64,000 bases of DNA from Streptomyces sp. DHE7-1 (GCA_016432725.1 JACJDG010000003.1:2666001-2730000); one strand, 5' to 3'. Positions 20,474 through 32,048 are shown, counted from the first letter of the stretch. Numbers and translations are program-made. Notes: generated by a model not told the origin, from the letters alone.

Positions 20474-21148
20474 TCACAGCCGCTTGACCCCCTTGATGCG
20501 TCCGACCCTGGTGGAGCGGGTGCGGGCCTTGGCCTTCAGGGAACCGAGACCGCGCTGACCGCCGATGCGCAGGCCGGTGCCGGAGGAGAGCCAGCCGGAG
20601 GAGATGTCGCCGGCCTTCGTGGCGGGGCCGGTCTCCGCGAGCGGGTCGTTGTCGGAGCGGCGGGCCAGCCACATGATGGCGGGAACCACGAAGGGGGCCA
20701 GCAGCAGGTCGTACAGGGCGGCGGAGAACAGCAGTCCGGACAGGCCGACATGGCGGGCGGCGGTGTCGCCGACGAGGGCGCCGACGCCCGCGTACAGCAG
20801 GGTGGAGCCGACGGCGGCGGCGACCACGACGGCCATCGGGCCGGTGGCGGACTTCAGCCGGCCGTTCTCCGGCTTGACGAGTCCGGCGAAGTAGCCGATG
20901 ACGCAGAGCACCAGGGCGTAGCGGCCGGCCGCGTGGTCGGCGGGCGGGGCGAGGTCGGCGAGCAGTCCGGCGCCGAAGCCGACGAGGGCGCCGCCGACGT
21001 GGCCGTACACCATGGCGAGGCCGAGGACGGTGAGCAGCAGCAGGTCGGGGACGGCACCCGGCAGGTGCAGGCGGGCGAGGACGCTCACCTGGATCACCAG
21101 GGCGACGACGACCAGCGCGGCCGAGAGCAGGATCCGGTTGAGACGCAT
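20474..21148 (-). CDS. mreD: rod shape-determining protein MreD
   Basis: 224 aa, mostly hydrophobic with about five or six helices (ILLSAALVVVALVIQVSVLA, PDLLLLTVLGLAMVYG, YALVLCVIGYFAGLV). It belongs to the membrane complex that links MreB and MreC to the RodA-PBP2 synthase. The last ~45 residues are basic and cytoplasmic. It starts 12 bp after the mreC stop, so mreC and mreD are co-transcribed. Confidence 0.9.
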   Translation of the reverse strand: MRLNRILLSAALVVVALVIQVSVLARLHLPGAVPDLLLLTVLGLAMVYGHVGGALVGFGAGLLADLAPPADHAAGRYALVLCVIGYFAGLVKPENGRLKSATGPMAVVVAAAVGSTLLYAGVGALVGDTAARHVGLSGLLFSAALYDLLLAPFVVPAIMWLARRSDNDPLAETGPATKAGDISSGWLSSGTGLRIGGQRGLGSLKAKARTRSTRVGRIKGVKRL

Positions 21149-21160
21149 GGGATTCGGCTC

Positions 21161-22105
21161 CTACTGCTGCTCGTTGGTGTCGGGCGCGCCGGCCTGGGCC
21201 GAGGGACTGACCGTGACGGTCACGGTCGGCGTCGGTGTCGGCTTGGGCTTGGTCGGCAGGACCTCGTCGCGCGGGTCCCGCTTCGGGCCCTGGACGACCA
21301 CGCCGACGACGTCGAGCTTGGTGAAGCCGACGTACGGCGTGACGTAGAGGGTGCGGGTGAGGCCGCTGCCGGAGGGGTCGATCCGGGAGACCACACCGAC
21401 CGGGACACCGGGCACGAAGGGCGTGTCGGCCTGCGAGCCGAAGGTGACGAGCCGGTCGCCCTTCTTCACCTCGGCCTTGCCGTTGAGGAGTTCGACCCGC
21501 AGCGGGCGGTCGCCCTGGCCGGAGGCGAAGCCGAGTTCGTCGCTGTTCTCCATACGGGTGCCGACGGTGAAGTCGGGGTCGTTGGCGAGCAGCACGGTGG
21601 CGGTGTCCGGGCCGACGGTGGTGACCCGGCCGACGAGTCCGTCGCCGTTCAGTACGGTCATGTCCCGCTCGATGCCGTCGTTGGCGCCGGCGTCGATGGT
21701 AATGGTCCAGGAGAAGCCCTGCGCCGACCCTATGGCGATGACCTGGGCGCCCTTGATGCCGTACTGGCCCTCGCCCGCGACCTTCAGCATCTTGTCGAGC
21801 TGGTTCAGGCGGCTGCGGTTGCGGTCGTCGCTGCCGAGCTTCGCCTTGAGGGCCGCGTTCTCCTTCTCCAGCGCGGCGAGCCGGTCGTGGCGGGTACCGG
21901 AGTCACGGACGGCGGAGACGGCGTCGCCGACCGGGTCGACCGCGGAGGACAGCCCGTTCTCGATCGGGCCGAACGCCGCGGCGGCGGCCTGCCGGGCGCC
22001 GTCGACAGGGGAGTTCCGGCCCCCTCGGATGTCCACCGTGATCAGCGCGAACGCGATGGCGATCAGCAGGACCAGGAGCAGCCGGCTCTCTTTCGTGTCC
22101 CTCAC
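21161..22105 (-). CDS. mreC: rod shape-determining protein MreC
   Basis: 314 aa from the GTG at 22105 (VRDTKESRLLLVLL). There is one N-terminal membrane helix (RLLLVLLIAIAFALITVD), a coiled-coil (LAALEKENAALKAKLGS), and then the beta-barrel domain with NDGIERDMTVLNGDGLVGRV. The tail is a Pro/Thr repeat (TKPKPTPTPTVTVTVSPS). MreC forms the extracytoplasmic scaffold of the elongation or sporulation wall complex. Longer in-frame starts exist up to 22216 but lack the conserved N terminus. Confidence 0.9.
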   Translation of the reverse strand: MRDTKESRLLLVLLIAIAFALITVDIRGGRNSPVDGARQAAAAAFGPIENGLSSAVDPVGDAVSAVRDSGTRHDRLAALEKENAALKAKLGSDDRNRSRLNQLDKMLKVAGEGQYGIKGAQVIAIGSAQGFSWTITIDAGANDGIERDMTVLNGDGLVGRVTTVGPDTATVLLANDPDFTVGTRMENSDELGFASGQGDRPLRVELLNGKAEVKKGDRLVTFGSQADTPFVPGVPVGVVSRIDPSGSGLTRTLYVTPYVGFTKLDVVGVVVQGPKRDPRDEVLPTKPKPTPTPTVTVTVSPSAQAGAPDTNEQQ

Positions 22106-22256
22106 GTGCGGCGGCCGTGCCCTTCCTCGAGTGGAATTCGGGGACCCCCGGTGGTGCGCCGATGGTGAAGCGCAAATCCTGGGGCCCATTTGCGGGTACT
22201 TGTGCATCTGTGTCAACGACCCGCCGCACGCGAGGGATCGTCCCGTACGGCGGATT

Positions 22257-22288
22257 CCCGGGAGCCGCCCGGCCGGGCGGCTTCCGGG
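22257..22288 (-). terminator. hairpin between mreB and mreC
   Basis: A 14-bp stem (CCCGGGAGCCGCCC / GGGCGGCTTCCGGG, one G-T pair) with a GGCC loop starts 7 nt after the mreB stop on the minus strand. Without a T tract it may act as a partial terminator or RNA-processing barrier, giving more mreB than mreCD transcript. Confidence 0.55.
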
Positions 22289-22295
22289 AACGGCC

Positions 22296-23315
22296 TCATC
22301 GGCGGGGCTGCGCGTCCAGTACCTGCTGGAGCGCCTCGAACTCCTCGACGCACTTGCCGGAGCCGAGCGCCACGCTGTCCAGCGGGTCCTCGGCGATGTG
22401 GATCGGCATTCCGGTCTCGCGCCGCAGCCGCTCGTCCAGGCCGCGCAGCAGGGCGCCGCCGCCGGTCAGCACGATCCCCCGGTCCATGATGTCGCCGGAC
22501 AGCTCCGGCGGGCACTTGTCGAGGGTCGTCTTGACGGCGTCGACGATGGCGTTGACCGGCTCCTCGATGGCCTTGCGGACCTCGGCGGCGGAGATGACCA
22601 CGGTCTTCGGCAGCCCGGAGACCAGGTCGCGGCCGCGCACCTCGGTGTGCTCGTCGGCGTCGAGTTCGTACGCGGAACCGATCGTGATCTTGATCTGCTC
22701 GGCCGTGCGCTCGCCCAGCAGCAGGCTGTACTCCTTCTTGATGTACTGGATGATCGCGTTGTCCAGTTCGTCGCCCGCGACCCGGATGGACTGCGCGGTG
22801 ACGATGCCGCCGAGCGAGATGACCGCGACCTCCGTGGTGCCGCCGCCGATGTCCACCACCATGTTGCCGGTGGCCTCGTGGACCGGCAGACCGGAGCCGA
22901 TGGCGGCCGCCATGGGCTCCTCGATGATGTGCACCTGGCGGGCACCGGCCTGGGAGGACGCCTCGATGACGGCGCGGCGCTCGACGCCCGTGATGCCCGA
23001 GGGCACACAGACCACGACCCGCGGCCGGGCGAGGTACCGCCGCTTGTGGATCTTGAGGATGAAGTAGCGCAGCATCCGCTCGGTGATCTCGAAGTCGGCG
23101 ATCACGCCGTCCTTCAGCGGACGCACGGCGACGATGTTGCCCGGCGTGCGGCCGATCATCTTCTTCGCTTCGGCACCGACCGCGAGGATGCCACCGGTGT
23201 TGGTGTTGATGGCGACGACGGACGGCTCGTTGAGCACGATGCCGCGACCCCTGACGTACACCAGCGTGTTGGCGGTCCCGAGGTCGACAGCCATGTCACG
23301 GCCGATGAACGACAT
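22296..23315 (-). CDS. mreB: actin-like cytoskeletal protein MreB
   Basis: 339 aa. This actin-fold ATPase assembles at the membrane and, in Streptomyces, is needed mainly for a normal spore wall. The phosphate-1 motif is in [19 protein letters not shown], the phosphate-2 motif is [18 protein letters not shown], and the adenosine motif is [21 protein letters not shown] 23315 has GGGGAA six bases upstream; an ATG four codons earlier is less likely. It heads the mreBCD-pbp2-rodA cluster. Confidence 0.95.
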   Translation of the reverse strand: MSFIGRDMAVDLGTANTLVYVRGRGIVLNEPSVVAINTNTGGILAVGAEAKKMIGRTPGNIVAVRPLKDGVIADFEITERMLRYFILKIHKRRYLARPRVVVCVPSGITGVERRAVIEASSQAGARQVHIIEEPMAAAIGSGLPVHEATGNMVVDIGGGTTEVAVISLGGIVTAQSIRVAGDELDNAIIQYIKKEYSLLLGERTAEQIKITIGSAYELDADEHTEVRGRDLVSGLPKTVVISAAEVRKAIEEPVNAIVDAVKTTLDKCPPELSGDIMDRGIVLTGGGALLRGLDERLRRETGMPIHIAEDPLDSVALGSGKCVEEFEALQQVLDAQPRR

Positions 23316-23626
23316 TGAGTTCCCCATCCGGATTCATCTGGCCTTCCTGTGCCTTTGAGGGCATATCAGGTCGGCGAGGCGGGTGCTGTGACGTGAAGGC
23401 TTCCATCGTAAACGCGCCTGCGCGAACACTGCGCGAGGGTCTCCGCCATTGTCATCAGATGGCGCGCCGCCCCGCTTCTGGAGACGGCCCATCGGGGCAC
23501 ACGTTCCCCCGATCGGCAACGCATATGCCGAAGGACGGCCGAAAAGGTACGGCCGTCCCAGGTCAGGACTCCGAGCGGACCTGACGGCCCTCAGAAAAAT
23601 TCGCGGAAATTCCGCCAGGTGGACGC
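23316..23626. other. mreB upstream / ndk downstream intergenic region
   Basis: This 311-bp gap must carry the mreB promoter(s). Near the ndk end are two hairpins: the perfect 9-bp GGACGGCCG/CGGCCGTCC and a weaker TCAGG/CCTGA stem (about 23562-23584). I cannot point to clear -10/-35 boxes and see no gene. Confidence 0.5.
23533..23558 (-). terminator. terminator hairpin downstream of ndk
   Basis: A perfect 9-bp inverted repeat (GGACGGCCG, 23533-23541, and CGGCCGTCC, 23550-23558) with an AAAAGGTA loop lies about 70 nt after the ndk stop on the minus strand and before the mreB promoter region. Confidence 0.55.
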
Positions 23627-24040
23627 TCAGGCGCGGCCCGGGAAGAAGATCTTCACCTCGCGCTCGGCGGACTCCTCCGAGTCGGACGCGTGGATTAGGT
23701 TCTCCCGGACGATCACGCCGTAGTCGCCCCGGATGGAGCCGGGCGCGGCGGCGATCGGGTCGGTCGGGCCGGCCAGCGCGCGCAGCCCCTCGATGACCCG
23801 CTCACCCTCGACGATCAGCGCCACGACCGGGCCGGAGGCCATGAACTCGACCAGCGGCTCGTAGAAGGGCTTGCCCTTGTGCTCGCCGTAGTGCTGCTCC
23901 AGCGTGTCCTGGTCCAGGGTGCGCAGCTCCAGCGCGGTGATCTGCCAGCCGGCCTTGCGCTCGATACGGCTGATGATCTCGCCGGTCAGGCCGCGACGGA
24001 CGGCGTCGGGCTTGAGGAGGACGAGGGTGCGCTGGCTCAC
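23627..24040 (-). CDS. ndk: nucleoside diphosphate kinase
   Basis: 137 aa, the normal length. It transfers the gamma-phosphate of ATP to NDPs through a phospho-histidine. The active-site segment is NLIHASDSEESAEREVKIFF with the catalytic His. The N terminus is TLVLLKPDAVRRGL with the conserved Lys. It lies downstream of folC and the small membrane protein on the same strand. Confidence 0.96.
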   Translation of the reverse strand: MSQRTLVLLKPDAVRRGLTGEIISRIERKAGWQITALELRTLDQDTLEQHYGEHKGKPFYEPLVEFMASGPVVALIVEGERVIEGLRALAGPTDPIAAAPGSIRGDYGVIVRENLIHASDSEESAEREVKIFFPGRA

Positions 24041-24103
24041 GAGGGGCTCCTTACGACTGGCATGTGCGGTGGCACGAGGTTACAGGGCGTGTCACCGTCG
24101 CCG

Positions 24104-24475
24104 TTACGCAGCGTCAGGTGTAGAGGGGCCGGGGTCCGCGGACTCCCCCTGGGCCGCGAGCCTGGCCTTCGCCTCGTCGACCTTCCGCCCGTAGTGGACC
24201 GACGCCCACCACAGGGCGGCGAACACCGCGCCCATGAAGTACATCGTCGGGACGAAGACCCCGGAGGCGATCAGGGCGAGCTGCAGCGCCCAACCGAGGG
24301 CGACACCGCCCGGCCGGGTCACCATGCCGCACAGCAGCACGCACAGGACCATGGCGATGCCGCTGACCAGCCACACCGTGGAGGTGGACAGGTCCGGGTC
24401 CTTCATGGCCACGAGCGCGGCGAAGCCGATGACGAAGAACTCGCCGATCAGCGTCGATGAACAGAGCGTACGCAC
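24104..24475 (-). CDS. DUF4233-like small membrane protein
   Basis: 123 aa with four predicted membrane helices (LIGEFFVIGFAALVAM, TVWLVSGIAMVLCVLLCGMV, ALGWALQLALIASGVFV, YFMGAVFAALWWASVHYG) and a charged C-terminal tail. The GTG at 24475 is selected because GAGGAG lies upstream, inside the end of folC. It starts 10 bp after the folC stop, and this position between folC and ndk is conserved in Streptomyces. The family has no established function that I can name. Confidence 0.75.
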   Translation of the reverse strand: MRTLCSSTLIGEFFVIGFAALVAMKDPDLSTSTVWLVSGIAMVLCVLLCGMVTRPGGVALGWALQLALIASGVFVPTMYFMGAVFAALWWASVHYGRKVDEAKARLAAQGESADPGPSTPDAA

Positions 24476-24485
24476 GACGGACTCC

Positions 24486-25999
24486 TCAGCCCTTTCCCAG
24501 GAGCAGGCGGGCCTCGCCCACCGTGATGACCGAGCCGGTGACCAGCACCCCGCCGCCGGCGAACTCGCCCTCCTCCTCGGCCAGCGTGATCGCGGCCTCC
24601 AGGGCCTCGGGCAGCCGCGGCTCGACCTGGACGCGGTCCTCGCCGAACACCTCGACGGCGATCGCGGCCAGCTCGTCCGCGTCCATCGCGCGGTGGCTGG
24701 AGTTCTGGGTGACGACCACCTCGGCGAAGATCGGCTCGAAGGCCTCCAGCAGCCCGCGCACGTTCTTGTCGCCGCTCGCCCCGACCACACCGATCAGCCG
24801 GCTGAAGTCGAACGCCTCCCGCACGGCCTCGGCGGCGGCCTCGGCGCCCGGCGGGTTGTGGGCGGCGTCCAGGACGACGGTGGGAGAGCGCCGCACGACC
24901 TCCAGGCGCCCCGGCGAGGAGACGGCCGCGAAGGCCTTGCGCACGGCGTCGATGTCCAGCCGCTCCGCGCGCTGCGCGCCGACCCCGAAGAACGCCTCCA
25001 CGGCGGCGAGCGCCACGGCCGCGTTGTGCGCCTGGTGGGCGCCGTGCAGCGGGAGGTAGACCTCCTCGTACTCACCGCCGAGCCCGCGCAGGGTGAGGAG
25101 CTGACCGCCGACGGCGATCTGCCGGGAGGTCACGCCGAACTCGAGGCCCTCGCGGGCCACGGTGGCGTCGACCTCGACGGCCTTCTTCAGCAGCACCTGC
25201 GCGGCGTCCACCGGCTGCTGCGCCAGGATCACGGTCGCGCCCTGCTTGATGACGCCGCCCTTCTCCTGCGCGATCTCCCCCGGCGTGTTGCCGAGCCGGT
25301 CGGTGTGGTCGAGGCCGATGGGGGTGATCACGGCGACGTCGCCGTCGATCACGTTGGTGGCGTCCCAGGAGCCGCCCATGCCCACTTCCACGACGGCCAC
25401 GTCGACCGGGGCGTCCGCGAAGGCCGCGTAGGCCATCCCGGTGAGCACCTCGAAGAAGGACAGCCGGTACTCCTGCGAGGCGTCCACCATCTCGATGTAC
25501 GGCTTGATGTCCTGGTACGTCTCGATGAACCGCTCGGCGGCGATCGGCGCGCCGTCCAGGCTGATCCGCTCGGTGATCGACTGCACGTGCGGGCTGGTGT
25601 AGCGCCCGGTGCGCAGATCGAAGGCGCCGAGCAGGGCCTCGATCATGCGCGCCGTGGAGGTCTTGCCGTTGGTGCCCGTGATGTGGATCGAGGGGTACGA
25701 GCGCTGCGGCTCGCCGAGGACGTCCATCAGCGCGGCGATCCGGCTGACGGAGGGCTCCAGCTTCGTCTCGCCCCAGCGGGTGGCCAGCTCCGTCTCGACC
25801 TCGCGCAGGGCCCTGTCGACCTCGGGGTCCTCCGGCCGGGCCGGTACGCCGGCCTCGGGGGACCGCCCTGGGTGCGCAGGGTGCGGCTGCCGGCCTCGAT
25901 CACGGCGAGGTCGGGGTCGCGGGTGGTCTCGGCCTCGATGATCTCGTCGAAGCCGTCGAGGGGGTCGGGGGTGTCGCTGGTGCCGGGGTGGTCGCTCAC
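24486..25999 (-). CDS. folC: folylpolyglutamate synthase / dihydrofolate synthase (one-base frameshift in assembly)
   Basis: About 504 aa after repair. It adds glutamate to dihydropteroate and to folates. The ATP-binding loop is ITGTNGKTSTARM, the Mur-ligase-like centre has VVEVGMGGSWDATN and GLDHTDRLG, and the C-terminal domain has LDAAHNPPGAEA. The first ~45 residues are an acidic extension. The G run at 25857-25861 lacks one base; repair joins TLRTQGG to PPEAGVPARPEDPEVD. A frameshifted folC would probably be lethal, supporting an assembly error. It follows valS with a terminator-like hairpin between. Confidence 0.92.
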
Positions 26000-26035
26000 G
26001 GTGCCAGTCTACGGAGGCGCGGTGACATGGGCGGG

Positions 26036-26072
26036 CGAAGGCCCCCGGAGCTGTGGGTTCCGGGGGCCTTCG
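26036..26072 (-). terminator. terminator downstream of valS
   Basis: A perfect 14-bp stem (CGAAGGCCCCCGGA, 26036-26049, with TCCGGGGGCCTTCG, 26059-26072) and 9-nt loop, 44 bp after the valS stop on the minus strand and before folC. It implies that folC has its own promoter or depends on read-through. Confidence 0.75.
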
Positions 26073-26115
26073 GGTGCCGTTCGCGCGGACCGGCGCCCGC
26101 GCGCCGGCCGCGTCG

Positions 26116-28745
26116 CTACGCCTGCGGGAGCCTGTCCAGCTGGGCCTGGATGCGGGTGATGTCCTCGTCGGCCTTGGCCAGGCGGGTGCGGATCTTGTCG
26201 ACCACGTTCTCCGGGGCCTTCGCGAGGAACGCCTCGTTGCCGAGCTTGGCGGTGGACTGGGCCTTCTCCTTCTCGGCGGCGGCCAGGTCCTTCGCCAGGC
26301 GCTTGCGCTCGGCGGCCACGTCGATGGTGCCGGACAGGTCGAGGGCGACCTCGGCGCCGGCGACCGGCAGGGTGGCCGTGGCCGTGAAGGACTCGCCCTC
26401 CGGCTGCAGGCGCAGCAGCTGGCGGATGGCGGCCTCGTGCGGGGCCAGCGCCGTACCGTCCAGGGCCAGCCGGGCCGGGACCCGCTGTCCCGGCTGGAGA
26501 CCCTGGTCGGCGCGGAAGCGGCGGACCTCGGTGATGACGGACTGCAGGGTCCCGATCTCCTGCTCGGCCGCGCGGTCGCGGAAGCCGCTGTCGGCCGGCC
26601 ACTCGGCGATGACGACCGACTCGCCACCGGTGAGGGTGGTCCACAGGGTCTCCGTGACGAACGGGACGACCGGGTGCAGCAGCCTGAGCGTGACGTCGAG
26701 GACCTCGCCCAGGACGCGCTTCGAGACCTCGGCCGCCTCGCCGCCCGCCTGGAACGTCGTCTTGGACAGCTCGACGTACCAGTCGAAGACCTCGTCCCAC
26801 GCGAAGTGGAAGAGGGCGTCGGACAGCTTGGCGAACTGGAAGTCGTCGTAGAACGCGTCGACTTCGGCGACGACCGAGTTGAGGCGGGAGAGGATCCAGC
26901 GGTCGGTGGCGGACATCTTCGCCGGGTCCGGCAGCGGGCCGTCCACGGTCGCGCCGTTCATCAGCGCGAAGCGGGTGGCGTTCCAGATCTTGTTGGCGAA
27001 GTTGCGGGAGCCCTGGACCCAGTCCTCGCCGATGGGCACGTCGACGCCCGGGTTGGCGCCGCGGGCGAGGGTGAAGCGCAGGGCGTCGGAGCCGTACTTG
27101 TCCATCCAGTCCAGCGGGTTGACCGCGTTGCCGAAGGACTTCGACATCTTCTTGCCGAACTGGTCGCGGACCATGCCGTGCAGGGCGATGGTGTGGAACG
27201 GCGGGGTGCCGTCCATGGCGTAGAGGCCGAACATCATCATCCGGGCGACCCAGAAGAAGAGGATGTCGTAGCCGGTGACCAGGACGGAGTTCGGGTAGAA
27301 CTTCGCGAGGCTCTCGGTCTGTTCGGGCCAGCCGAGGGTCGAGAACGGCCACAGGCCAGAGGAGAACCAGGTGTCGAGGACGTCGGTGTCCTGCTTCCAG
27401 CCCTCCGCCTCGGTGCCGGGCGGCCGCTCGTCGGGGCCGACGCAGACGACCTCGCCGTTCGGGCCGTACCAGACCGGGATGCGGTGGCCCCACCAGAGCT
27501 GCCGCGAAATACACCAGTCGTGGAGGTTGTCGACCCAGTCGAAGTACCGCTTCTCCATCTCCTGCGGATGGATCTTGACCTTGCCGTCGCGGACGGCGTC
27601 ACCGGCGGCCTTGGCCAGCGGACCGACCTTGACCCACCACTGCATGGACAGGCGCGGCTCGATGGTGGTCTTGCAGCGCGAGCAGTGGCCGACGGAGTGG
27701 ACGTAGGGGCGCTTCTCGGCGACGATCCGGCCCTCGGCGCGCAGCGCGGCGACGATGGCGGAGCGGGCCTCGAGGCGGTCCAGGCCCTGGAAGGGGCCGT
27801 GCGCGGTGATGACGGCGTGCTCGTCCATCACGGTGAGGGACGGCAGGTCGTGCCGCTGGCCGATCTCGAAGTCGTTCGGGTCGTGGGCCGGGGTGACCTT
27901 GACGGCGCCGGTGCCGAACTCGGGGTCGACGTGCTCGTCCGCGACGACCGGGATGGAGCGTTCGGTCAGCGGGAGCCTGATGAGCTTGCCGACGAGGTGC
28001 TTGTAGCGCTCGTCCTCGGGGTGCACGGCGACGGCGGTGTCGCCGAGCATGGTCTCGGCACGGGTGGTGGCGACGACGATGGTGTCGTCCCCCTCCCCGT
28101 ACTTCATGGAGACCAGCTCGCCGTCGTCGTCCTGGTACTCGACCTCGATGTCGGAGATGGCCGTCAGGCACCGGGGCACCAGTTGATGATGCGCTCGGCG
28201 CGGTAGATCAGCTCGTCGTCGTAGAGCCGCTTGAAGATGGTCTGGACGGCCTGCGAGAGGCCCTCGTCCATGGTGAAGCGCTCACGCGACCAGGCGACGC
28301 CGTCACCGAGGCGGCGCATCTGGCCGGAGATCTGGCCGCCGGACTCGCCCTTCCACTGCCAGACGCGCTCGACGAAGGCCTCGCGGCCGAGGTCGTGGCG
28401 GGACTTGCCCTCCTTGCCCAGCTCGCGCTCGACGACGTTCTGGGTGGCGATGCCGGCGTGGTCCATGCCCGGCTGCCACAGCGTCTCGAAGCCCTGCATG
28501 CGCTTGCGGCGGGTCAGGGCGTCGATGAGCGTGTGCTCGAAGGCGTGGCCCAGGTGGAGGCTGCCGGTGACGTTCGGCGGCGGGATGACGACGGTGAACG
28601 GCGGCTTGTCGCTCTTCGCGTCCGCCTCGAAGTAACCCCGCTCCACCCAGCGCTCGTACAGCGGCCCCTCTACATCGGCCGGCGCGTACTGGGTCGGCAG
28701 TTCGGAGTCGGGCGCGGGTGGCTGCTGCTGAGCGTTCTCGGTCAC
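26116..28745 (-). CDS. valS: valyl-tRNA synthetase (one-base frameshift in assembly)
   Basis: About 876 aa after repair, the normal size. It charges tRNA-Val. The class I signature is [18 protein letters not shown] (HIGH variant HLGH). The second signature is [13 protein letters not shown]. The editing domain lies between them, and a C-terminal coiled coil ends the protein ([20 protein letters not shown]). The frame breaks in the run at 28173-28176; one added C joins IINWCP to [13 protein letters not shown]. The gene is essential, so this must be an assembly error or a reading artefact. Confidence 0.95.
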
Positions 28746-28882
28746 GGGGGTCAGTTTAGGGGTGTCACGGGGCGGTCCCGAAACGCGTTTGTTCTGTAAC
28801 GGTGCGGCCCCCGGTGCCGTGTGTCCCGGGCGCCTGCGTCAGGATGTCAGGAACGCGTAAACATTCGAGGGGGAACCCAGAA

Positions 28883-29821
28883 ATGAGCAACAACCAGCCG
28901 GGCCCGTACGGCCAGCAGCCGCCCTACGGCCAGCCGGGGCAGCCGGGTCCCTACGGCCAGCAGCCGCAGGCACCTCAGCCCCAGCCCGGCTACGGCTACC
29001 CCCAGCAGGCTCCCCCGGTCCCGCCGCAGCCCGGGTACGGCTACCCGCAGCAGGGCGGTGCGCCGCAGCAGCCGGGCCCGTACGGCCAGCAGCCCGGCGC
29101 CTACCCCCAGCAGCCCTACGGCGTCCCGCAGCCGCCCGCCCCGGGCGGCGGCAAGAAGAAGACGGGCCTGATCATCGGCGCGGTGGCCGTCGTCGCGGCG
29201 ATCGCGGTGGGCGCGTACTTCGTACTGGGCGGCAGCGGCGGCTCGGACGTCGCGGACGACGGCCCCCACAAGCTGACGACGCCGGCGACGGTGCTGGGCG
29301 AGTACAAGAAGTCCAAGGGCGACACCGGCACGATGACGGACAAGGACATGAAGGACGCGCAGAAGTGGGGTGTGCAGGACCCCCACGACGTCAGCGCCGG
29401 GTACAAGTCCGGGGACGTCGACAATCCGCTGAGCCAGAAGATGGTCCAGTTCGGCGGCGTCTATGGCACGATCGACGATCCCGAGAAGACCGTCGACGCG
29501 ATGTTCGCCTACATGAAGAGCGAGTCCCAGAAGGACAGCGACAGCAAGGACGTCGCTCTCCAGGGTGAGCCGAAGATGTACGAGCCCGCCGGTCTCGACG
29601 GCGCGGTCCTCAAGTGCCAGCAGGCGAAGGCTCCCACCGACTCGGCCAGTGGCGGGCCGAAGGACGTCACGATGACGATCTGCATCTGGGGCGACCACAG
29701 CACCATCGGATTCGTCATGCCGATGGACATCGCGAACCTCGCCGCGGGCCGGAGCAGCGACCCGGCGGCCGACGCCGAACTGACCGCCAAGTTCCGCAAC
29801 GCGGTTCGCGTCAAGGCCTGA
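28883..29821 (+). CDS. Pro/Gln/Gly/Tyr-rich single-pass membrane protein
   Basis: 312 aa. The first ~85 residues are low-complexity with repeats such as PGPYGQQP and PGYGYPQQ, predicted disordered and cytoplasmic. One transmembrane helix follows (TGLIIGAVAVVAAIAVGAYF), then an exported domain of ~185 residues with two Cys (LKCQQAK, TICIWGD) that could form a disulfide. ATG 28883 has GAGGGGGAAC upstream. Many Streptomyces proteins share this layout without known function. It converges on clpX with a strong shared terminator. Confidence 0.75.
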   Translation: MSNNQPGPYGQQPPYGQPGQPGPYGQQPQAPQPQPGYGYPQQAPPVPPQPGYGYPQQGGAPQQPGPYGQQPGAYPQQPYGVPQPPAPGGGKKKTGLIIGAVAVVAAIAVGAYFVLGGSGGSDVADDGPHKLTTPATVLGEYKKSKGDTGTMTDKDMKDAQKWGVQDPHDVSAGYKSGDVDNPLSQKMVQFGGVYGTIDDPEKTVDAMFAYMKSESQKDSDSKDVALQGEPKMYEPAGLDGAVLKCQQAKAPTDSASGGPKDVTMTICIWGDHSTIGFVMPMDIANLAAGRSSDPAADAELTAKFRNAVRVKA

Positions 29822-29863
29822 CGACGCGGCGGGCGTCTCGACTCGCCCTCGACAGCGACGAAA

Positions 29864-29889
29864 GGGGCCCGGTCTGGTGACCGGGCCCC
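29864..29889. terminator. bidirectional terminator
   Basis: A perfect 11-bp stem (GGGGCCCGGTC / GACCGGGCCCC) with a TGGT tetraloop, between the convergent membrane protein gene (+) and clpX (-). Confidence 0.85.
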
Positions 29890-29912
29890 TCTCGCGTGTT
29901 CCGCAGCGGCGG

Positions 29913-31199
<1,287 letters not shown>

Positions 31200-31304
31200 G
31201 GTGTGCTTCCCCTTCGCCTGGGAGACGACTGGACGCTTTCGAGTCCAGCGGCTCCTGGTGCTGCCTTATGTCCGACGGTACCTTGCCGGGCCCCGTGTTC
31301 GGGT

Positions 31305-31348
31305 CCCCCTTGGCAGGGTTCACTTTGACGTGAATCCTGCCAAGGGGG
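31305..31348 (-). terminator. strong hairpin between clpP2 and clpX
   Basis: A 19-bp stem with one G-T pair (CCCCCTTGGCAGGGTTCAC, 31305-31323, with GTGAATCCTGCCAAGGGGG, 31330-31348) and a TTTGAC loop, 22 bp after the clpP2 stop. It most likely ends the clpP1P2 transcript. Confidence 0.85.
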
Positions 31349-31370
31349 CCTGAGCGTACGCCGCCCGGTG

Positions 31371-32048
31371 TCAGCGGACCGATTCGTTGTTCATCTTCCG
31401 GGTGGAGATGATCTGGTCGACGATGCCGTACTCGAGCGCTTCCTCGGCAGTGAGGATCTTGTCGCGCTCGATGTCCTCGCGGACCTGCTCGATGGGCCGG
31501 TTGGAGTGCTTGGCCAGCATGTTCTCCAGCTGCTCACGCATCCGGGTGAACTCGTTGGCGATGATCTCCAGGTCGGAGAGCTGACCGCGGCCGGTGGAGC
31601 CGGCGGGCTGGTGGATCAGCACGCGCGAGTTCGGCAGCGCCATGCGCTTGCCCGGGGTGCCGGCGGCGAGCAGGATGGCCGCGGCGGAGGCCGCCTGGCC
31701 CATGCACACCGTCTGGATGTCCGGCTTCACGAACTGCATGGTGTCGTAGATGGCCGTGAGGGCCGTCATGTCGCCACCGGGGCTGTTGATGTAGATCGAG
31801 ATGTCCCGGTCGGGGTCCATCGACTCCAGGCACAGCAGCTGCGCCATGACGTCGTTGGCGGAGGCGTCGTCGATCTGGACGCCCAGGAAGATCACGCGCT
31901 CCTCGAAGAGCTTCGCGTACGGGTCGTACTCGCGGATGCCCTGGGAGGTGCGCTCGACGAAGCGCGGGATGACATAGCGACTGTCGGGCCGGGGCCCTTC
32001 GTACATGCCGCTGGCGGCGCCGGGGAAGTTGCTCATGAGGGTGTTCAC
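31371..32048 (-). CDS. clpP2: ATP-dependent Clp protease proteolytic subunit 2
   Basis: 225 aa from GTG 32048, or 221 from ATG 32036. It is a serine protease subunit. The nucleophile Ser is in [15 protein letters not shown], the catalytic His is in [12 protein letters not shown], and [12 protein letters not shown] is conserved. It is 57 bp after clpP1 on the same strand. In Streptomyces the two ClpP proteins work together with ClpX or ClpC. The start is uncertain because an AGGAC element sits too close to the GTG and rather far from the ATG. Confidence 0.94.
   Translation of the reverse strand: MNTLMSNFPGAASGMYEGPRPDSRYVIPRFVERTSQGIREYDPYAKLFEERVIFLGVQIDDASANDVMAQLLCLESMDPDRDISIYINSPGGDMTALTAIYDTMQFVKPDIQTVCMGQAASAAAILLAAGTPGKRMALPNSRVLIHQPAGSTGRGQLSDLEIIANEFTRMREQLENMLAKHSNRPIEQVREDIERDKILTAEEALEYGIVDQIISTRKMNNESVR

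Noticed and set aside
24486..28745. Programmed frameshifting in folC or valS
   Set aside because: The sites lack slippery sequences conserved in the families and share the pattern of errors in 13 other genes.
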